From the NCBI GenBank assembly GCA_964552055.1, contig CAZKFL010000020.1, positions 1-35,877 of the forward strand: 35,877 nucleotides of DNA. The letters run 5' to 3'. The notes beneath the pieces were generated by a model. The model was not told where the DNA came from. It made no database searches and worked only from the letters and a program-made list of their open reading frames with translations. Of the stretch, positions 24,439 to 33,766 are shown piece by piece (the first letter of the stretch is position 1; each line of letters opens with the position of its first letter). The position numbers and the translations under genes are program-made. Source of the DNA: VGMD01 sp964552055 (GTDB lineage Bacteria; Chlamydiota; Chlamydiia; Chlamydiales; 2-12-FULL-49-11).

Positions 24439-27400
24439 ATGGAAGCAGCTCCAGGTCCACCATATCGTCCAAGTTATCCGTTACCGGAAACGTTAACTCT
24501 TTCTATGGGAAAGGAGTCAAAGAGGGTTGATGTACGTCATGATCAGCAGATTCAAGAGTTGTGGCAGAGGATCACAAGCACTAGGGCCTTTAATCAAGCA
24601 ATTAGTGAATTAAATGGACGGCATAATAGCGGGCCCCCTCCTCCTCGTGCTATTCATTATACGCTTTCGCATAGGATTAGTTTCTATGTTGAGGGAGATG
24701 ATAAATCCTATGATCTTACGTCGCTCGGCATAGATGAACGTGATAGGGAATTACGAGTAATTAACAGCGCTTGCGAAAGAATCATTGCGCTTATGAAGGC
24801 AAAAGTAACCCGTGCACCTAGTGAAGCAAGCCCCCTATCTTCTCCAGTTGACAGAATCCATCCCCAAGTAGCTCCAGCTGAGATGACCGATCTTACAAGG
24901 CGAGTAGAGCAGCTTGAAGCGGCAACGAGATTTGCAAGAGGCCAAGAGACTGATGCTGCCTTGAGACTTACAGCAGCAGAAGCTGCTCTGTCAGATACAA
25001 GAGACGCAAATGGAGTTTTAAGAGGAGAGTTAGAAGCTAATGCGGCAAGATTAAGAGAAGCTCAAGAGAGAACTGCCGCAGCAGTAAGAACCCTTGCCGA
25101 AGCGCAAGCAGATCTTGATAGATCTAGCCAGCAAAACCAAGACTTAAGTTCAGAATTAGATCAATTGAGCGGGAGGTTAGAAGGGCTTCAAAGAACTTCA
25201 GAAGCCGCCGCCACAGCCCTTGGTAGGGCAACTCAAGAACTAATGGATTTACGTACCACTAATAGTCAACTTCAACCTCAATTACAAGCTTCAACTGCAC
25301 TTGTGGACCAATTAAGAGCTCAGATTACAGCTCAGGAGGCAGCGCATCACACTGATTTGGATAATCTTGGAGCTCAACTTACTGCTGCAATTCAAACTAA
25401 TAGTAGTCTTCGAGAACAGATTGCAATACACGAAGGAAGAATTAGTCAATTAGAAGGCGAGCTTGGAGCTCTTCGGGCCATAGATGATCGGTGTCGAGCT
25501 GCTGAGGCAAGTGCTGCAGATTTAACAGCGCGTTTAGCAGCATCTGGAGCAACCGCTACGGCGAGTGCTTCTGAGGTTACCCAGCTTAGAGTGCAAATTG
25601 AAGGGTCTGCAGCAACAGCTGCCGGACAATTACAGCAAATCTTGGAACTAACTAGTGCAAATAGGAGATTAACAGAACAACTTGAAGCTAATGCTACAGA
25701 AACTGCTCGGATACGTGGTCAACTTACTGATCAAACTAGGACTTCAGAAGCAGCTACTCAACGCTTGCAAGAAGGCCTTACAGAGTTAGGAGCGCGAAAT
25801 TCAGAACTTCAAGCAGCGGTTGACCGTAATGTAGCTGAAATAGCTGCGCTCCGGGGTTCTTTGGCCACCTCAAACGGAGAAAATAGTGATCTGAGCGCCC
25901 AACTAAGAGCATCTGAAGCGTCACTTGCTTCGGCACGAGCTGCTGCAGAGGCTTCCGCAGGATCGCAAAGAGCTCTTCAGGCTACTCTAGACGGCTTACA
26001 AGCAGAAAACCAAACGCTTATTGGATCGTTAGCCACATCCCAAGCCAGAATTCGCGCTAATGAATCAGGAATAGAAGAACTTACTCGGCAAATGTCGGAA
26101 CTAGCCAGGTCAAATGCTTCCCTTAGCAGTGAAATCGCAGCTAATCAGAGAGAACTTGGTAGGATACGTGGCGATCTTGCAGCAACTACTGATCGCTCAA
26201 GGGAAGAAAATACAGCTCTTCAAGCTCGTATTTCAGGCTTAACACGAGAAAATCAACAGCTTCAACAATCTCTTGAAGCTAATACTCGGACAATCAGCAG
26301 CCTTCAAGGTGACATCGCTGCCTCTGAAGACGAAAATGGTAGGTTAAGAGAACAGCTGGCTACATCCAGTTCTCTAGTTGAACAGGGTCGGGCAAGAATT
26401 GAAGCGCTTGAGGCTGAGCTTGCTACTTCTACTAGTTCACTCGGGGAAGCTACCGCGCAAGTAGCGAGTCTATCCTCTGAAGTTGACGGACTTCACGCAA
26501 GAGTGAGAGAGCTGGCCACTGCAGAAGCGCAGCGAGATGCGCTAGCGCAAGAGCTAGAAGCTCTTAGGTCAGCACTAGTGAGCAATATTCGTGAACTTGA
26601 GGGTATGCTTGGCATAACTTCGACTACCACCGCATATTTCGATCCTCAAGCACGTATTGCAGCAATTCAGAGCAAAATTTCTGAAGGGTCGGCACTTCAA
26701 AGAGAACAGCAAGCCCTCATAGCTTTGAAGACTCTAGAAGCTTCTCAAATGCAGGAAACTATAGACGCTCAAACAGCACAAGCTCAAGAACTTACAAGAG
26801 TTATTGAGGCGACTAGGGTAAGCAACCGCCAAAAAGATGAAGCTCTCGAAAGACTCTCTGGGCAAAACGGCGATTTATTAGAGCAACTCCAAGTTAGCAA
26901 AGCTGCAACAACTCGTTTACAACGTACACTTGAAGACCAACTAAGCATTTCAGATATAGCTAAACAATCCTATGTAAGGCAACTTGAGACTCTAGGGGGG
27001 CAAAATAGTGATCTTAACGAAGCAATTGCCCGTAATCGAGAAGATATGACTTCCCTTCAGGATTCTTTGGGCGTCTCAGATCGAGAAAATGCCGATCTAC
27101 GAGGACACCTAGCAACATCTCAAGTGTCACTTAGCGCAGCAGAGTCTGCCCTAAGAGCTTCCGCAGAAACAGAAAGATCTCTTCGAGTTGAAATTGCGGG
27201 TTTACGAGCTGAAAATCTAGCGCTTAGCCAATCATCAACCGCATCCCAAGCCACAATTAGAGGTAATCAAGAAAGAATTGCAGCTCTTGAAGCTGAGCTT
27301 GCTACAACTTCGGCCAGAACTGCCGACCTTCAAAGCCAAATCTCGAGATTAACTGATACAAATGCTGCACTTAGCCAAAGAATTCATGAGCTGGAAGGCG

Positions 27401-30400
27401 TTGAAACCGAACTTCAAGTCCTCACCGTTAGTAATGCAGAACTGCGTCAAAACTATGATGGACTGGGAAGCGACTTAGAAAGGCTTATAGCAGATCAGGG
27501 TACCGCACTTACCGCTCTAGAGGGTATGCTTGGTATTTCTCCTCGAGAGACTCCTTCCAATCCAGCGACTCGTATTGCTGCAATTCAGGCTCAAATTAGA
27601 GCTAGAAACGAGGCTCTGAGCACTCTAGCAGCTGAAACAAGAGGACTTGCAGCTGCAGTAGTAGCCGGGCAAGCACTCATAAAATCTAAGCTCGACAAGT
27701 TTAGAGAAGCAGAAGGAACTATAGCAACCCAAGCGGCTAGAATTGCCTCTCTAGAAGAAAACGTAGCTTCGCTAAGAGAAGAAAACGGTTTGCTAGCAAC
27801 TCGTCTTGCAGCTCTTGACAGAACTGAGGAAAATAACAGAACTCTTCTCGCAGATAATCAGAAACTTCAATTACAACTATCCACAATGCAAGCTAGTTTA
27901 GGTCATTTTGCAGCAGGTCAGGAGGAAAAACTTAGAGAACTTGAAGAAGCTCTTGATATAACTGTAGAAAGTTCTAATATTTCTACTCGCGCTGCAAATA
28001 TAAGCAGAGCTCTAGCTGCAAAAAGCAGGGCTCTCGATGAGACCCATAGCCATTTAGAGAGTCAGACACAACAGATCGATATTCTAAGAGCGCAACTTGT
28101 CACTCAAGATGATACACATAGAAGAGAGATTGCAAAAACTGAGCAAGAAATTCATTTGCAATCTGAAAAAATTGGCCAGCTAAGTGCTGAGCTCTCACTT
28201 CAGGGTGGTGCGAATCGAATGTTAAGAGCTGAAATAGAGAGCATAAAAAGGGAACGCGACTTAGCTATAAAAAGGAATTCTCTGCTGCAAGAAGGTATGA
28301 GAGCTGTCAAAGAAGAATTCGATAAATTTTATCAAGGAGCACTCCAGGCCCAAGAACAATATAATCAAAGAATCCAGGAAGCCGAAGGCAATGTAGCTAG
28401 AATTGCAAAGCTACAAGATGATCTGGGAAAAAGCACCGCTCTTAACCTCAGTCTCCAAGGATCCCTAACCGCTCTGCAAGGAATTGCTGCAGCAAAAGAG
28501 GCTGGTGATGCTAGGTTAGAAGAAGAAGCCAAAATTAAATCAGATCTAGAAGCACGACTTAGAGAGCATGAGAGAATTCTTGGAGATTGTTATGCAACAG
28601 TAAAGAATTGCATGACAGCAGAAGGAGATCTAACAGAGCGGCCTGATATTCATCATCTGCCTAAATTAATTGAAACAACTCTTGATACTATCATTGAAGC
28701 AGCAATTGAACCCACAAGGATTTTAAGAGAGAAAGAGTTAGAATATGAGAGGGCAAATAATTTACTTCAGGATAAGGAAAGCTACCTTCTAGGACTTCAC
28801 GATCGAATCGGTCAGTTAGAAAGAGCCTTAGGGTCATCTCGTGGGGAAAATGCTGAACTTCAAGCTCAACTAACGGCTGCCTCACAACAAAGAGAAAAAC
28901 TTGAGGGTGAAATTCTCGAATACAGGGAAGGTGCCATAGAATTCGCAGAAGAATTTAAAAAAGATAGTGCGGCTTTACGTAGTCAGGTAATGAATTCAGA
29001 ACTCACTAAAGGAATTTTAATAGATGAAATGCGCAAGATTAGAATCGAACTCGAAAAATTGGAGCAAATTGCTGCTGCAAAAGCAGCTGCGGATGCCCTA
29101 ACTGCAAGCACTCAAGATGAGTTAGCTGCCGCTCAAGCTGCCTCAAAAATAGAATTAGCAAGAATTGAAAAAACTTTGCAAGAATTACAAGCATTAAATT
29201 ACCCTGAAACAATTAGACAACTTAACGTAACTGAGTCCCAACTTAGAGCTGAACTTTCAATAAAGGAAAGGAAGGTTGCAACGCTTACAGACGCCCTTAG
29301 CAGATCACAAGAGGAAAATCACGAGCTTGCTGAAATGAATGAAATATTACTTCAACTCCTTGAGAAATCTGAGAAACACATTGAAGAAATTCGGGCTGAA
29401 ATGGCAGCCCTTTTAACAGAGAACAGAGGTCTTCATGGACGTGTCACTAATTTAACCGAAGAAAATGCAGATCAAGCAGCTCGGATAGATGCGCAGGCGC
29501 AAGAGATTTTTGCTTTACAAGCAGCATTGGCAGCAAGATATGAAATAGTAGCGGAGGGAACACTTGCTCCACCTGGACCTCCTGCTGGCGCCGGAGCAGG
29601 TGCTGGAGTTGTAACAGCAGAGTCAGATGCTGCGGGCGCACTTGCTGCTGAAATTGCAGGTTTAGAAGAAGCCGCAGCAGAGTTTATTCCAGCGGAGACA
29701 GCTACTGCCGCTCAAGACCTTGAATTTAGAGATGCAGCAACTTATCAAAATTTTATTATTCAGCGGGCGCTTATTTCAAATAGAATTAAATATATGCTCG
29801 GCAAAGGAAGAACCTCTCTATTTTATATCCCAAAATCTATAATTGACTTAGATAAGGATGAATTTGAAAAATTAGGATTAAGAGATCCAATCGAATTAGA
29901 AAAACGCACATGGGCATTACAAGCTCAGAATCAAGGCAAGGTAATTGAAATTGGAGGTCACACTACTATAACACGGACTGGTAAAAACATGAAATGTCTA
30001 GCAAATAGACTTTGTCTTAATTATCTAAACGAGATGCATACAGATTTGCGTATTTACGCAGATTTACAGCAAGCTGTAAATCTCAAAGCAAGAATTAAAG
30101 ACTTCACAAATAAAATCAACGAATTGAAAGGGCAAGCCTCTACTAAAAAATTTATAAACTCACTAGAATTCAATTCAACGTACTTCTGGAAGGATTTAGT
30201 CGTCTATAAAATGATATTTACAAGATTGCCTACGCTTAAAAAAGTTGCGGTACCGCTAGAAGCTATATGTCAAGCGTTTGTACCTGCTATTACAAACATC
30301 CACGCCATATTAAAGAGTGATGGTTTAGGTGGAGCTGGAGGCCCAGGCTCTCCTGCAACCCCAAGACAAAGAAGATCGGGAGGTCCTGGTGGAGGAACTC

Positions 30401-30429
30401 CCGGCTCAATGCGAAAAAAACCAACTTAG
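24439..30429 (+). CDS. Giant coiled-coil protein of 1996 residues, unknown function
   Basis: A small N-terminal region (about 1-125, starting Pro-rich) precedes a very long Ala-, Leu-, Glu- and Gln-rich coiled coil (about 150-1700). A Pro/Gly/Ala linker (around 1705-1720), a C-terminal domain (about 1755-1960) and a basic Gly/Pro/Arg tail follow. No transmembrane segment, signal peptide or Walker motif is visible, so it is not an SMC protein. Internal repeats are clear: a unit LEGMLGI followed by RIAAIQ occurs at residues 721 and 1028 and in degenerate form at 1169, and the segments before the first two also match (LEAELAT). This suggests growth by duplication of about 300-residue blocks. AGAGG precedes the ATG by 4 nt. 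It could be a structural filament, a scaffold or a translocated host-interacting protein; none is proven. Confidence 0.85.
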   Translation: MEAAPGPPYRPSYPLPETLTLSMGKESKRVDVRHDQQIQELWQRITSTRAFNQAISELNGRHNSGPPPPRAIHYTLSHRISFYVEGDDKSYDLTSLGIDERDRELRVINSACERIIALMKAKVTRAPSEASPLSSPVDRIHPQVAPAEMTDLTRRVEQLEAATRFARGQETDAALRLTAAEAALSDTRDANGVLRGELEANAARLREAQERTAAAVRTLAEAQADLDRSSQQNQDLSSELDQLSGRLEGLQRTSEAAATALGRATQELMDLRTTNSQLQPQLQASTALVDQLRAQITAQEAAHHTDLDNLGAQLTAAIQTNSSLREQIAIHEGRISQLEGELGALRAIDDRCRAAEASAADLTARLAASGATATASASEVTQLRVQIEGSAATAAGQLQQILELTSANRRLTEQLEANATETARIRGQLTDQTRTSEAATQRLQEGLTELGARNSELQAAVDRNVAEIAALRGSLATSNGENSDLSAQLRASEASLASARAAAEASAGSQRALQATLDGLQAENQTLIGSLATSQARIRANESGIEELTRQMSELARSNASLSSEIAANQRELGRIRGDLAATTDRSREENTALQARISGLTRENQQLQQSLEANTRTISSLQGDIAASEDENGRLREQLATSSSLVEQGRARIEALEAELATSTSSLGEATAQVASLSSEVDGLHARVRELATAEAQRDALAQELEALRSALVSNIRELEGMLGITSTTTAYFDPQARIAAIQSKISEGSALQREQQALIALKTLEASQMQETIDAQTAQAQELTRVIEATRVSNRQKDEALERLSGQNGDLLEQLQVSKAATTRLQRTLEDQLSISDIAKQSYVRQLETLGGQNSDLNEAIARNREDMTSLQDSLGVSDRENADLRGHLATSQVSLSAAESALRASAETERSLRVEIAGLRAENLALSQSSTASQATIRGNQERIAALEAELATTSARTADLQSQISRLTDTNAALSQRIHELEGVETELQVLTVSNAELRQNYDGLGSDLERLIADQGTALTALEGMLGISPRETPSNPATRIAAIQAQIRARNEALSTLAAETRGLAAAVVAGQALIKSKLDKFREAEGTIATQAARIASLEENVASLREENGLLATRLAALDRTEENNRTLLADNQKLQLQLSTMQASLGHFAAGQEEKLRELEEALDITVESSNISTRAANISRALAAKSRALDETHSHLESQTQQIDILRAQLVTQDDTHRREIAKTEQEIHLQSEKIGQLSAELSLQGGANRMLRAEIESIKRERDLAIKRNSLLQEGMRAVKEEFDKFYQGALQAQEQYNQRIQEAEGNVARIAKLQDDLGKSTALNLSLQGSLTALQGIAAAKEAGDARLEEEAKIKSDLEARLREHERILGDCYATVKNCMTAEGDLTERPDIHHLPKLIETTLDTIIEAAIEPTRILREKELEYERANNLLQDKESYLLGLHDRIGQLERALGSSRGENAELQAQLTAASQQREKLEGEILEYREGAIEFAEEFKKDSAALRSQVMNSELTKGILIDEMRKIRIELEKLEQIAAAKAAADALTASTQDELAAAQAASKIELARIEKTLQELQALNYPETIRQLNVTESQLRAELSIKERKVATLTDALSRSQEENHELAEMNEILLQLLEKSEKHIEEIRAEMAALLTENRGLHGRVTNLTEENADQAARIDAQAQEIFALQAALAARYEIVAEGTLAPPGPPAGAGAGAGVVTAESDAAGALAAEIAGLEEAAAEFIPAETATAAQDLEFRDAATYQNFIIQRALISNRIKYMLGKGRTSLFYIPKSIIDLDKDEFEKLGLRDPIELEKRTWALQAQNQGKVIEIGGHTTITRTGKNMKCLANRLCLNYLNEMHTDLRIYADLQQAVNLKARIKDFTNKINELKGQASTKKFINSLEFNSTYFWKDLVVYKMIFTRLPTLKKVAVPLEAICQAFVPAITNIHAILKSDGLGGAGGPGSPATPRQRRSGGPGGGTPGSMRKKPT

Positions 30430-30755
30430 TTTTTTGGGCTGGTGACTTCGCCTGATTGCTCAACTTCAGTGATTGCGGCTGTTAGCATTTCGATTTTGGA
30501 GCCGTCTACTTGCTTGAGGATTACAGTGCGCTCTTTGACATCGTCAATTGTGGCTCTGATGCCCATAGCAATCACTTTATCACCACGCTTGAGGGATGAG
30601 CGAAGAGCTTCGAGTTTTTTGCGTCTTTTTTGCTCAGGTCTCCAGAGGATGAAGTAGAAAAAAACGATTGCAATCGCAACCATAATCAGTGTTTGGTAGA
30701 GATTTTGATCTCTTCCTGCAGGTGCTGCTTCAGCTGCCGCTAAAAAAATATTCAT
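30426..30755 (-). CDS. yajC: Sec translocon accessory subunit YajC
   Basis: YajC is a small inner-membrane protein that associates with SecDF and SecYEG. The 109-residue protein has one membrane helix (about residues 24-41), then the family hallmark FILWRPEQKRRKK and a cytoplasmic domain with LKRGDKVIAMGI near 55-66 and KQVDGSKIEML near 81-91. It overlaps the end of the giant coiled-coil gene by 4 bp (convergent). A strong promoter lies directly upstream and GGAG precedes the start. Linkage with rlmD and hctA agrees with the C. trachomatis order as I recall it. Confidence 0.93.
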   Translation of the reverse strand: MNIFLAAAEAAPAGRDQNLYQTLIMVAIAIVFFYFILWRPEQKRRKKLEALRSSLKRGDKVIAMGIRATIDDVKERTVILKQVDGSKIEMLTAAITEVEQSGEVTSPKN

Positions 30756-30787
30756 AGGTAAATTTCTCCATTTATGTTCTAGGCGAC

Positions 30788-30816
30788 ATCATATCCTATG
30801 CCTGACTCTCTGTCAA
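30788..30816 (-). promoter_or_regulatory. Strong sigma70-type promoter of yajC
   Basis: On the minus strand a perfect -35 TTGACA (30811-30816) and a -10 TATGAT (30788-30793) are exactly 17 bp apart. The -10 ends 32 bp before the yajC ATG. This is among the best promoter matches in the window. Confidence 0.75.
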
Positions 30817-30959
30817 CTTTATGCAATATTGAAACACACCTCCAGATCGAAAGGATAGCATTCAATTTAAAATTTACCTTAATATTAGTTCCCTAGAAAA
30901 AGTTCAATGTTAACTAACCTTGTTTCATGAATGGGCCCTTAGCTTTTTTTACGTGATTG

Positions 30960-31042
30960 ATAGGATACGCTTGATATATGGGATAAAAAAAGAGAAGAAT
31001 AAAAAATATTTTTTCTTTTCCCACTCAGTAAGCGTATCCTAT
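30960..31042. repeat. Inverted repeat of 13 bp bounding an AT-rich palindromic core
   Basis: ATAGGATACGCTT (30960-30972) and its exact complement (31030-31042) bracket 57 bp that contain AAAAAATATTTTTT and purine/pyrimidine mirror tracts. It lies in the 316-bp gap between yajC and rlmD. It may be a small non-autonomous mobile element or a transcript-end structure for rlmD. No gene is supported in this gap; a 77-codon plus-strand frame has no ribosome site and runs into rlmD. Confidence 0.7.
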
Positions 31043-31071
31043 TCATCATGTAAAATGGGATTTACTAAGTT

Positions 31072-32211
31072 TCATCTAATTAATAAGATGATGTTCTCGA
31101 TGTGCTTGGTGTGGGGAAAGGGATCAAAGGGGGCGATTTGGGCTATTTTGTAGCCGGGGAAATGTTCTAGGTTTTCTTTTTGGGTAATGGGATTGCAGGA
31201 GATATAGAGAAGTTTTTTGGGGGCAAGGGCATTGATTGCCGCGATTGCCTTTTTATCAAGACCTGTGCGGGGCGGATCGACTACGATGATATCAGGTGTG
31301 AATAGGTCTGATCTAGATTCAAGAAAGGTGCCTACGTCTTCGGCATAGACGTGCATGTTTTCAATGTTAAAGCGTTTGAGAGCTTCTTTTGCATCAGCGA
31401 TACTGGAGTGGGAGATTTCGATGCCGACTACTTGTCTAACATGGGGTGAGAGGAGAATTCCAATTGTGCCCATACCGCAGTAGAGGTCGAGCACTTTTTC
31501 TGTGCCTGTTAGTTTTAGCATGTCGATTGCTTTTGCAAACATCACTTCTGCGACGTTAACATTCGGTTGAAAAAAGCTGCGGGGGCTTATGTGAAACTCA
31601 AAGCCGCCAAGGGTTTCTTTAAGATGATCTGGGCCTGATAGGTGCATTTCAAAAAACTCGGTTTCATGCCCTTTCTTAGCCATTTGTAACACAAGAAAAA
31701 CGGAGGTATTTTCATCTGGCTTTGCTGCGATCACAAAACTATTTAATTCATCTCTTGTGAGTGCATATGTAGAATCACCAGAAACAGTCAGGATCACCAT
31801 TTTTTCTTTACCATCTCTCGAAGAGCGCATAGTCAGCGTTCTTAGACTGCCAATTCCCTTCGGCGGAAAAAATGCTTCAAGACGGCCTTTCTCCCACCAA
31901 GAGCGGACACTTTTAACTACCTCGGCCATCCAAGGAAAGCCAATATGACACTCGGTTAAAGAAAAGACTTTGCCACGGCTTTTTGGCATTACAAGGCCTA
32001 GATACTTCTCCCCTTTTTTATCTTGAGAAAAGCTAAATTCCATCTTGCCCCGGTACGACCATGGGGACTTCGACCCAATAATAGAATCAACAAAATGAGG
32101 GACAAACAGTTCTTCGATTAGACGTTGCTTATTTGCAACCTGCTCTATATAAGGAACTTGTTGAAACTTACAGCCCCCGCAAATACCTATATGACAACAC
32201 CTGACATCCAT
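31072..32211 (-). CDS. rlmD: RlmD/RumA-type 23S rRNA (uracil-C5) methyltransferase
   Basis: This SAM-dependent enzyme of the TrmA/RlmD family methylates C5 of a uridine in RNA. The 379-residue protein has an N-terminal Fe-S cluster motif (Cys5-x5-Cys11-x2-Cys14) with a later Cys in SLTECHIG. The SAM-binding motif is VLDLYCGMGTIGI; VVDPPRTGLD and the catalytic Cys in LLYISCNP follow. It lacks the N-terminal TRAM domain of E. coli RlmD (433 aa). The exact target uridine cannot be told. The start lies 15 bp after the hctA stop on the same strand, which makes an hctA-rlmD operon likely. Confidence 0.85.
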   Translation of the reverse strand: MDVRCCHIGICGGCKFQQVPYIEQVANKQRLIEELFVPHFVDSIIGSKSPWSYRGKMEFSFSQDKKGEKYLGLVMPKSRGKVFSLTECHIGFPWMAEVVKSVRSWWEKGRLEAFFPPKGIGSLRTLTMRSSRDGKEKMVILTVSGDSTYALTRDELNSFVIAAKPDENTSVFLVLQMAKKGHETEFFEMHLSGPDHLKETLGGFEFHISPRSFFQPNVNVAEVMFAKAIDMLKLTGTEKVLDLYCGMGTIGILLSPHVRQVVGIEISHSSIADAKEALKRFNIENMHVYAEDVGTFLESRSDLFTPDIIVVDPPRTGLDKKAIAAINALAPKKLLYISCNPITQKENLEHFPGYKIAQIAPFDPFPHTKHIENIILLIR

Positions 32212-32226
32212 AAGGAAAATAGGATA

Positions 32227-32448
32227 TCACAGACGCTTTTTTTTCTTTTCTTTTTTCTTACGAGAATTTTTTTTCTTTTCTTGATCAAGCGATTCTTTGC
32301 GCCAAACTTTAGATACTTTAGTAATTTTGATAGTCTTTGTCCGAATACGCTGCGCTGCTGTTTTATTCCCCTTAAGCATCTTAGGAACATCTTCTAAGAT
32401 CATTTGCAGTAGCTCTACTAACTCTTCAGTTGTCTCTAAAAATGCCAT
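32227..32448 (-). CDS. hctA: Short histone H1-like protein, Hc1 (HctA) type
   Basis: Hc1 is the chlamydial nucleoid protein that condenses DNA at the change from reticulate to elementary body. The core GNKTAAQRIRTKTIK then VSKVWRKES matches the conserved Hc1 segment (GNKAAAQRVRT ... YRKES) closely. From ATG 32448 the distance to this core equals that in C. trachomatis Hc1 (29 residues to the end of GNK), so I prefer it; in-frame ATGs at 32481 and 32520 would add 11 or 24 residues. The basic tail is very short (about 18 residues, nearly all Lys, Arg, Ser and Asn) rather than the long Ala/Lys/Pro tail of Hc1, giving only 73 residues. It lies next to rlmD and divergent from an aminotransferase, 51 bp away. 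Confidence 0.8.
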   Translation of the reverse strand: MAFLETTEELVELLQMILEDVPKMLKGNKTAAQRIRTKTIKITKVSKVWRKESLDQEKKKNSRKKKEKKKKRL

Positions 32449-32499
32449 GGAAACTCTTTTTTCTTGTGCATCTTTATCCATAAGTTTTATTCTAATATT

Positions 32500-33330
32500 A
32501 TGCAATTTTTTTGTTACCATAACGGATTATTCTTACCCCAAATAGAGGCTGTAATCAGCGTCAAAAACCTCGGCTTTACCCGTGGCTACGCAGCCTTCGA
32601 ACTGTTTCGCACCTATGGAAAAGAACCTTTTTATTTAAAGGAACACTTAGAACGGCTGAAAAAAAATGCGGCACTCCTAAAATTAAACTACCCAAATAAC
32701 ACTTTCGAAATCATTGCAGAACTCTTAGAAAAAAACCCCTTTGATGATATCGTTATCCGCATCTACCTCTCGGAAGACGAATCCGGGAAACCCGATTTCC
32801 TTGCACTTGCTGATCCCATACAGTTACCTCCAATTGCGCACTATGAAACCGGTATAAAAATAATTACCACATCTCTCACAAGGCATCTCTATCCAATAAA
32901 ATCAACTTCCTATACAGCTGCGCTCATTGCCCTCAAAGAAGCTGCAGAAGTGAACGCAGATGACGCCATCTTTCTAAGCAAAGATCACCACCTCCTCGAA
33001 CTCACCAAATCCAACTTTTTTGCAGTAATCAACGGCACCCTCTACACTCCAAAAGATGAAATGCTCCTTGGCATAACAAGAGCCATCGTCATCAACTTAG
33101 CTAAGGAAAACGGCATTCCCCTAAAAGAGGGGCCTATCCCTCTTTCTAGCCTCCCCCTCATTACCGAGGCCTTCTCCACCTCCACCATCCGCGAAATCCT
33201 TCCCATTACCCAAATCAATAAACAAGAAATCCCTCTAGGACCATTTACAAAAGCATTGCAAGAAGCTTTTGCCTTAGAGCCTGCTAGACACTACAGAGTG
33301 TCGGCAGGCGAAAATGCGACTTTGAATTAA
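32500..33330 (+). CDS. Class IV PLP aminotransferase (BCAT/D-amino acid transaminase/PabC family)
   Basis: This 276-residue fold-type IV protein starts at ATG 32500, where the family motif NGLFLPQIEAVIS then GFTRGYAAFELFRTY begins. The PLP lysine is in YPIKSTSY (about residue 134). ELTKSNFF near 167-174, LLGITRAIV and a late TSTIREILPI complete the signature. The family includes branched-chain aminotransferase, D-alanine aminotransferase and aminodeoxychorismate lyase; I cannot separate them from sequence alone, so no symbol is given. The start region is shared with divergent hctA. The end contains the -35 of the next gene's promoter. Confidence 0.85.
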   Translation: MQFFCYHNGLFLPQIEAVISVKNLGFTRGYAAFELFRTYGKEPFYLKEHLERLKKNAALLKLNYPNNTFEIIAELLEKNPFDDIVIRIYLSEDESGKPDFLALADPIQLPPIAHYETGIKIITTSLTRHLYPIKSTSYTAALIALKEAAEVNADDAIFLSKDHHLLELTKSNFFAVINGTLYTPKDEMLLGITRAIVINLAKENGIPLKEGPIPLSSLPLITEAFSTSTIREILPITQINKQEIPLGPFTKALQEAFALEPARHYRVSAGENATLN

Positions 33331-33376
33331 AATAATTTTTATGATATAATTACCCTAAAAAACACTCAAAGGAAGG
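33322..33376 (+). promoter_or_regulatory. Promoter and ribosome binding site of the small membrane protein gene
   Basis: TTGAAT (33322-33327) and TATAAT (33345-33350) are exactly 17 bp apart. GGAAGG (33371-33376) lies 5 nt before ATG 33382. The -35 overlaps the last codons of the aminotransferase gene. Confidence 0.65.
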
Positions 33377-33381
33377 TAATT

Positions 33382-33645
33382 ATGAGCCCGTTAGATCCCA
33401 CTAACCATAATTTAGGACGAGCATCCTTAAGCTCAGAAGGTATAAAGACTTCAGGGAAATTAAAGTTAGCTGGCAAAATTACACTAGGAATTATAGGATT
33501 GCCTATTTGGATTCTATCGGGAATTCTTGCGCTTATGGCATTCCCCTTTGAAAATAGTTCGTACTCCAAATATACTAGAAATTCTGCCACTTTCCCAATT
33601 ACAAGCTTTCTTGCAAAACCGGTCCGGGGGCTCTACACCCTCTAA
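33382..33645 (+). CDS. Small membrane protein of unknown function
   Basis: This 87-residue protein has a polar N-terminus of about 30 residues rich in Ser, Gly and Lys. A hydrophobic stretch of about 24 residues (around 32-55) contains Gly/Pro breaks, so it could be one helix or a tight hairpin. A short Ser/Tyr/Thr-rich tail follows. The promoter and Shine-Dalgarno site are good, which supports a real, independently expressed gene despite its size. The layout would suit a small Inc-like or other secreted membrane protein, but it is too short to classify. Confidence 0.65.
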   Translation: MSPLDPTNHNLGRASLSSEGIKTSGKLKLAGKITLGIIGLPIWILSGILALMAFPFENSSYSKYTRNSATFPITSFLAKPVRGLYTL

Positions 33646-33682
33646 ACCGATGAGTCTTTAATACCAATTTGAAGAGCAAAAA

Positions 33683-33723
33683 CAAAAAAGTCTTTCCGCT
33701 AAAAAGTTTATAGCGGGAAGACT
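33683..33723 (-). terminator. Rho-independent terminator of the minus-strand gene ending at 33767
   Basis: A 12-bp stem (33689-33700 with 33712-33723, one G-T pair) is followed on the minus strand by TTTTTT, then G and TTTTT. It lies just past the stop of the minus-strand gene. It may also stop transcription from the plus-strand small gene, although the plus side lacks a T-tract. Confidence 0.75.
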
Positions 33724-33766
33724 CGCACTCTCTTATACTCTTATTTACTTCAAAGTCGTTTGATTT

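Noticed and set aside
24439..30429. Giant coiled-coil protein as an SMC/MukB or myosin-like ATPase
   Set aside because: No Walker A or B or signature motif is present at either end.
30920..31153. Small plus-strand gene between yajC and rlmD
   Set aside because: There is no Shine-Dalgarno site, it crosses the inverted-repeat element and runs antisense into rlmD.
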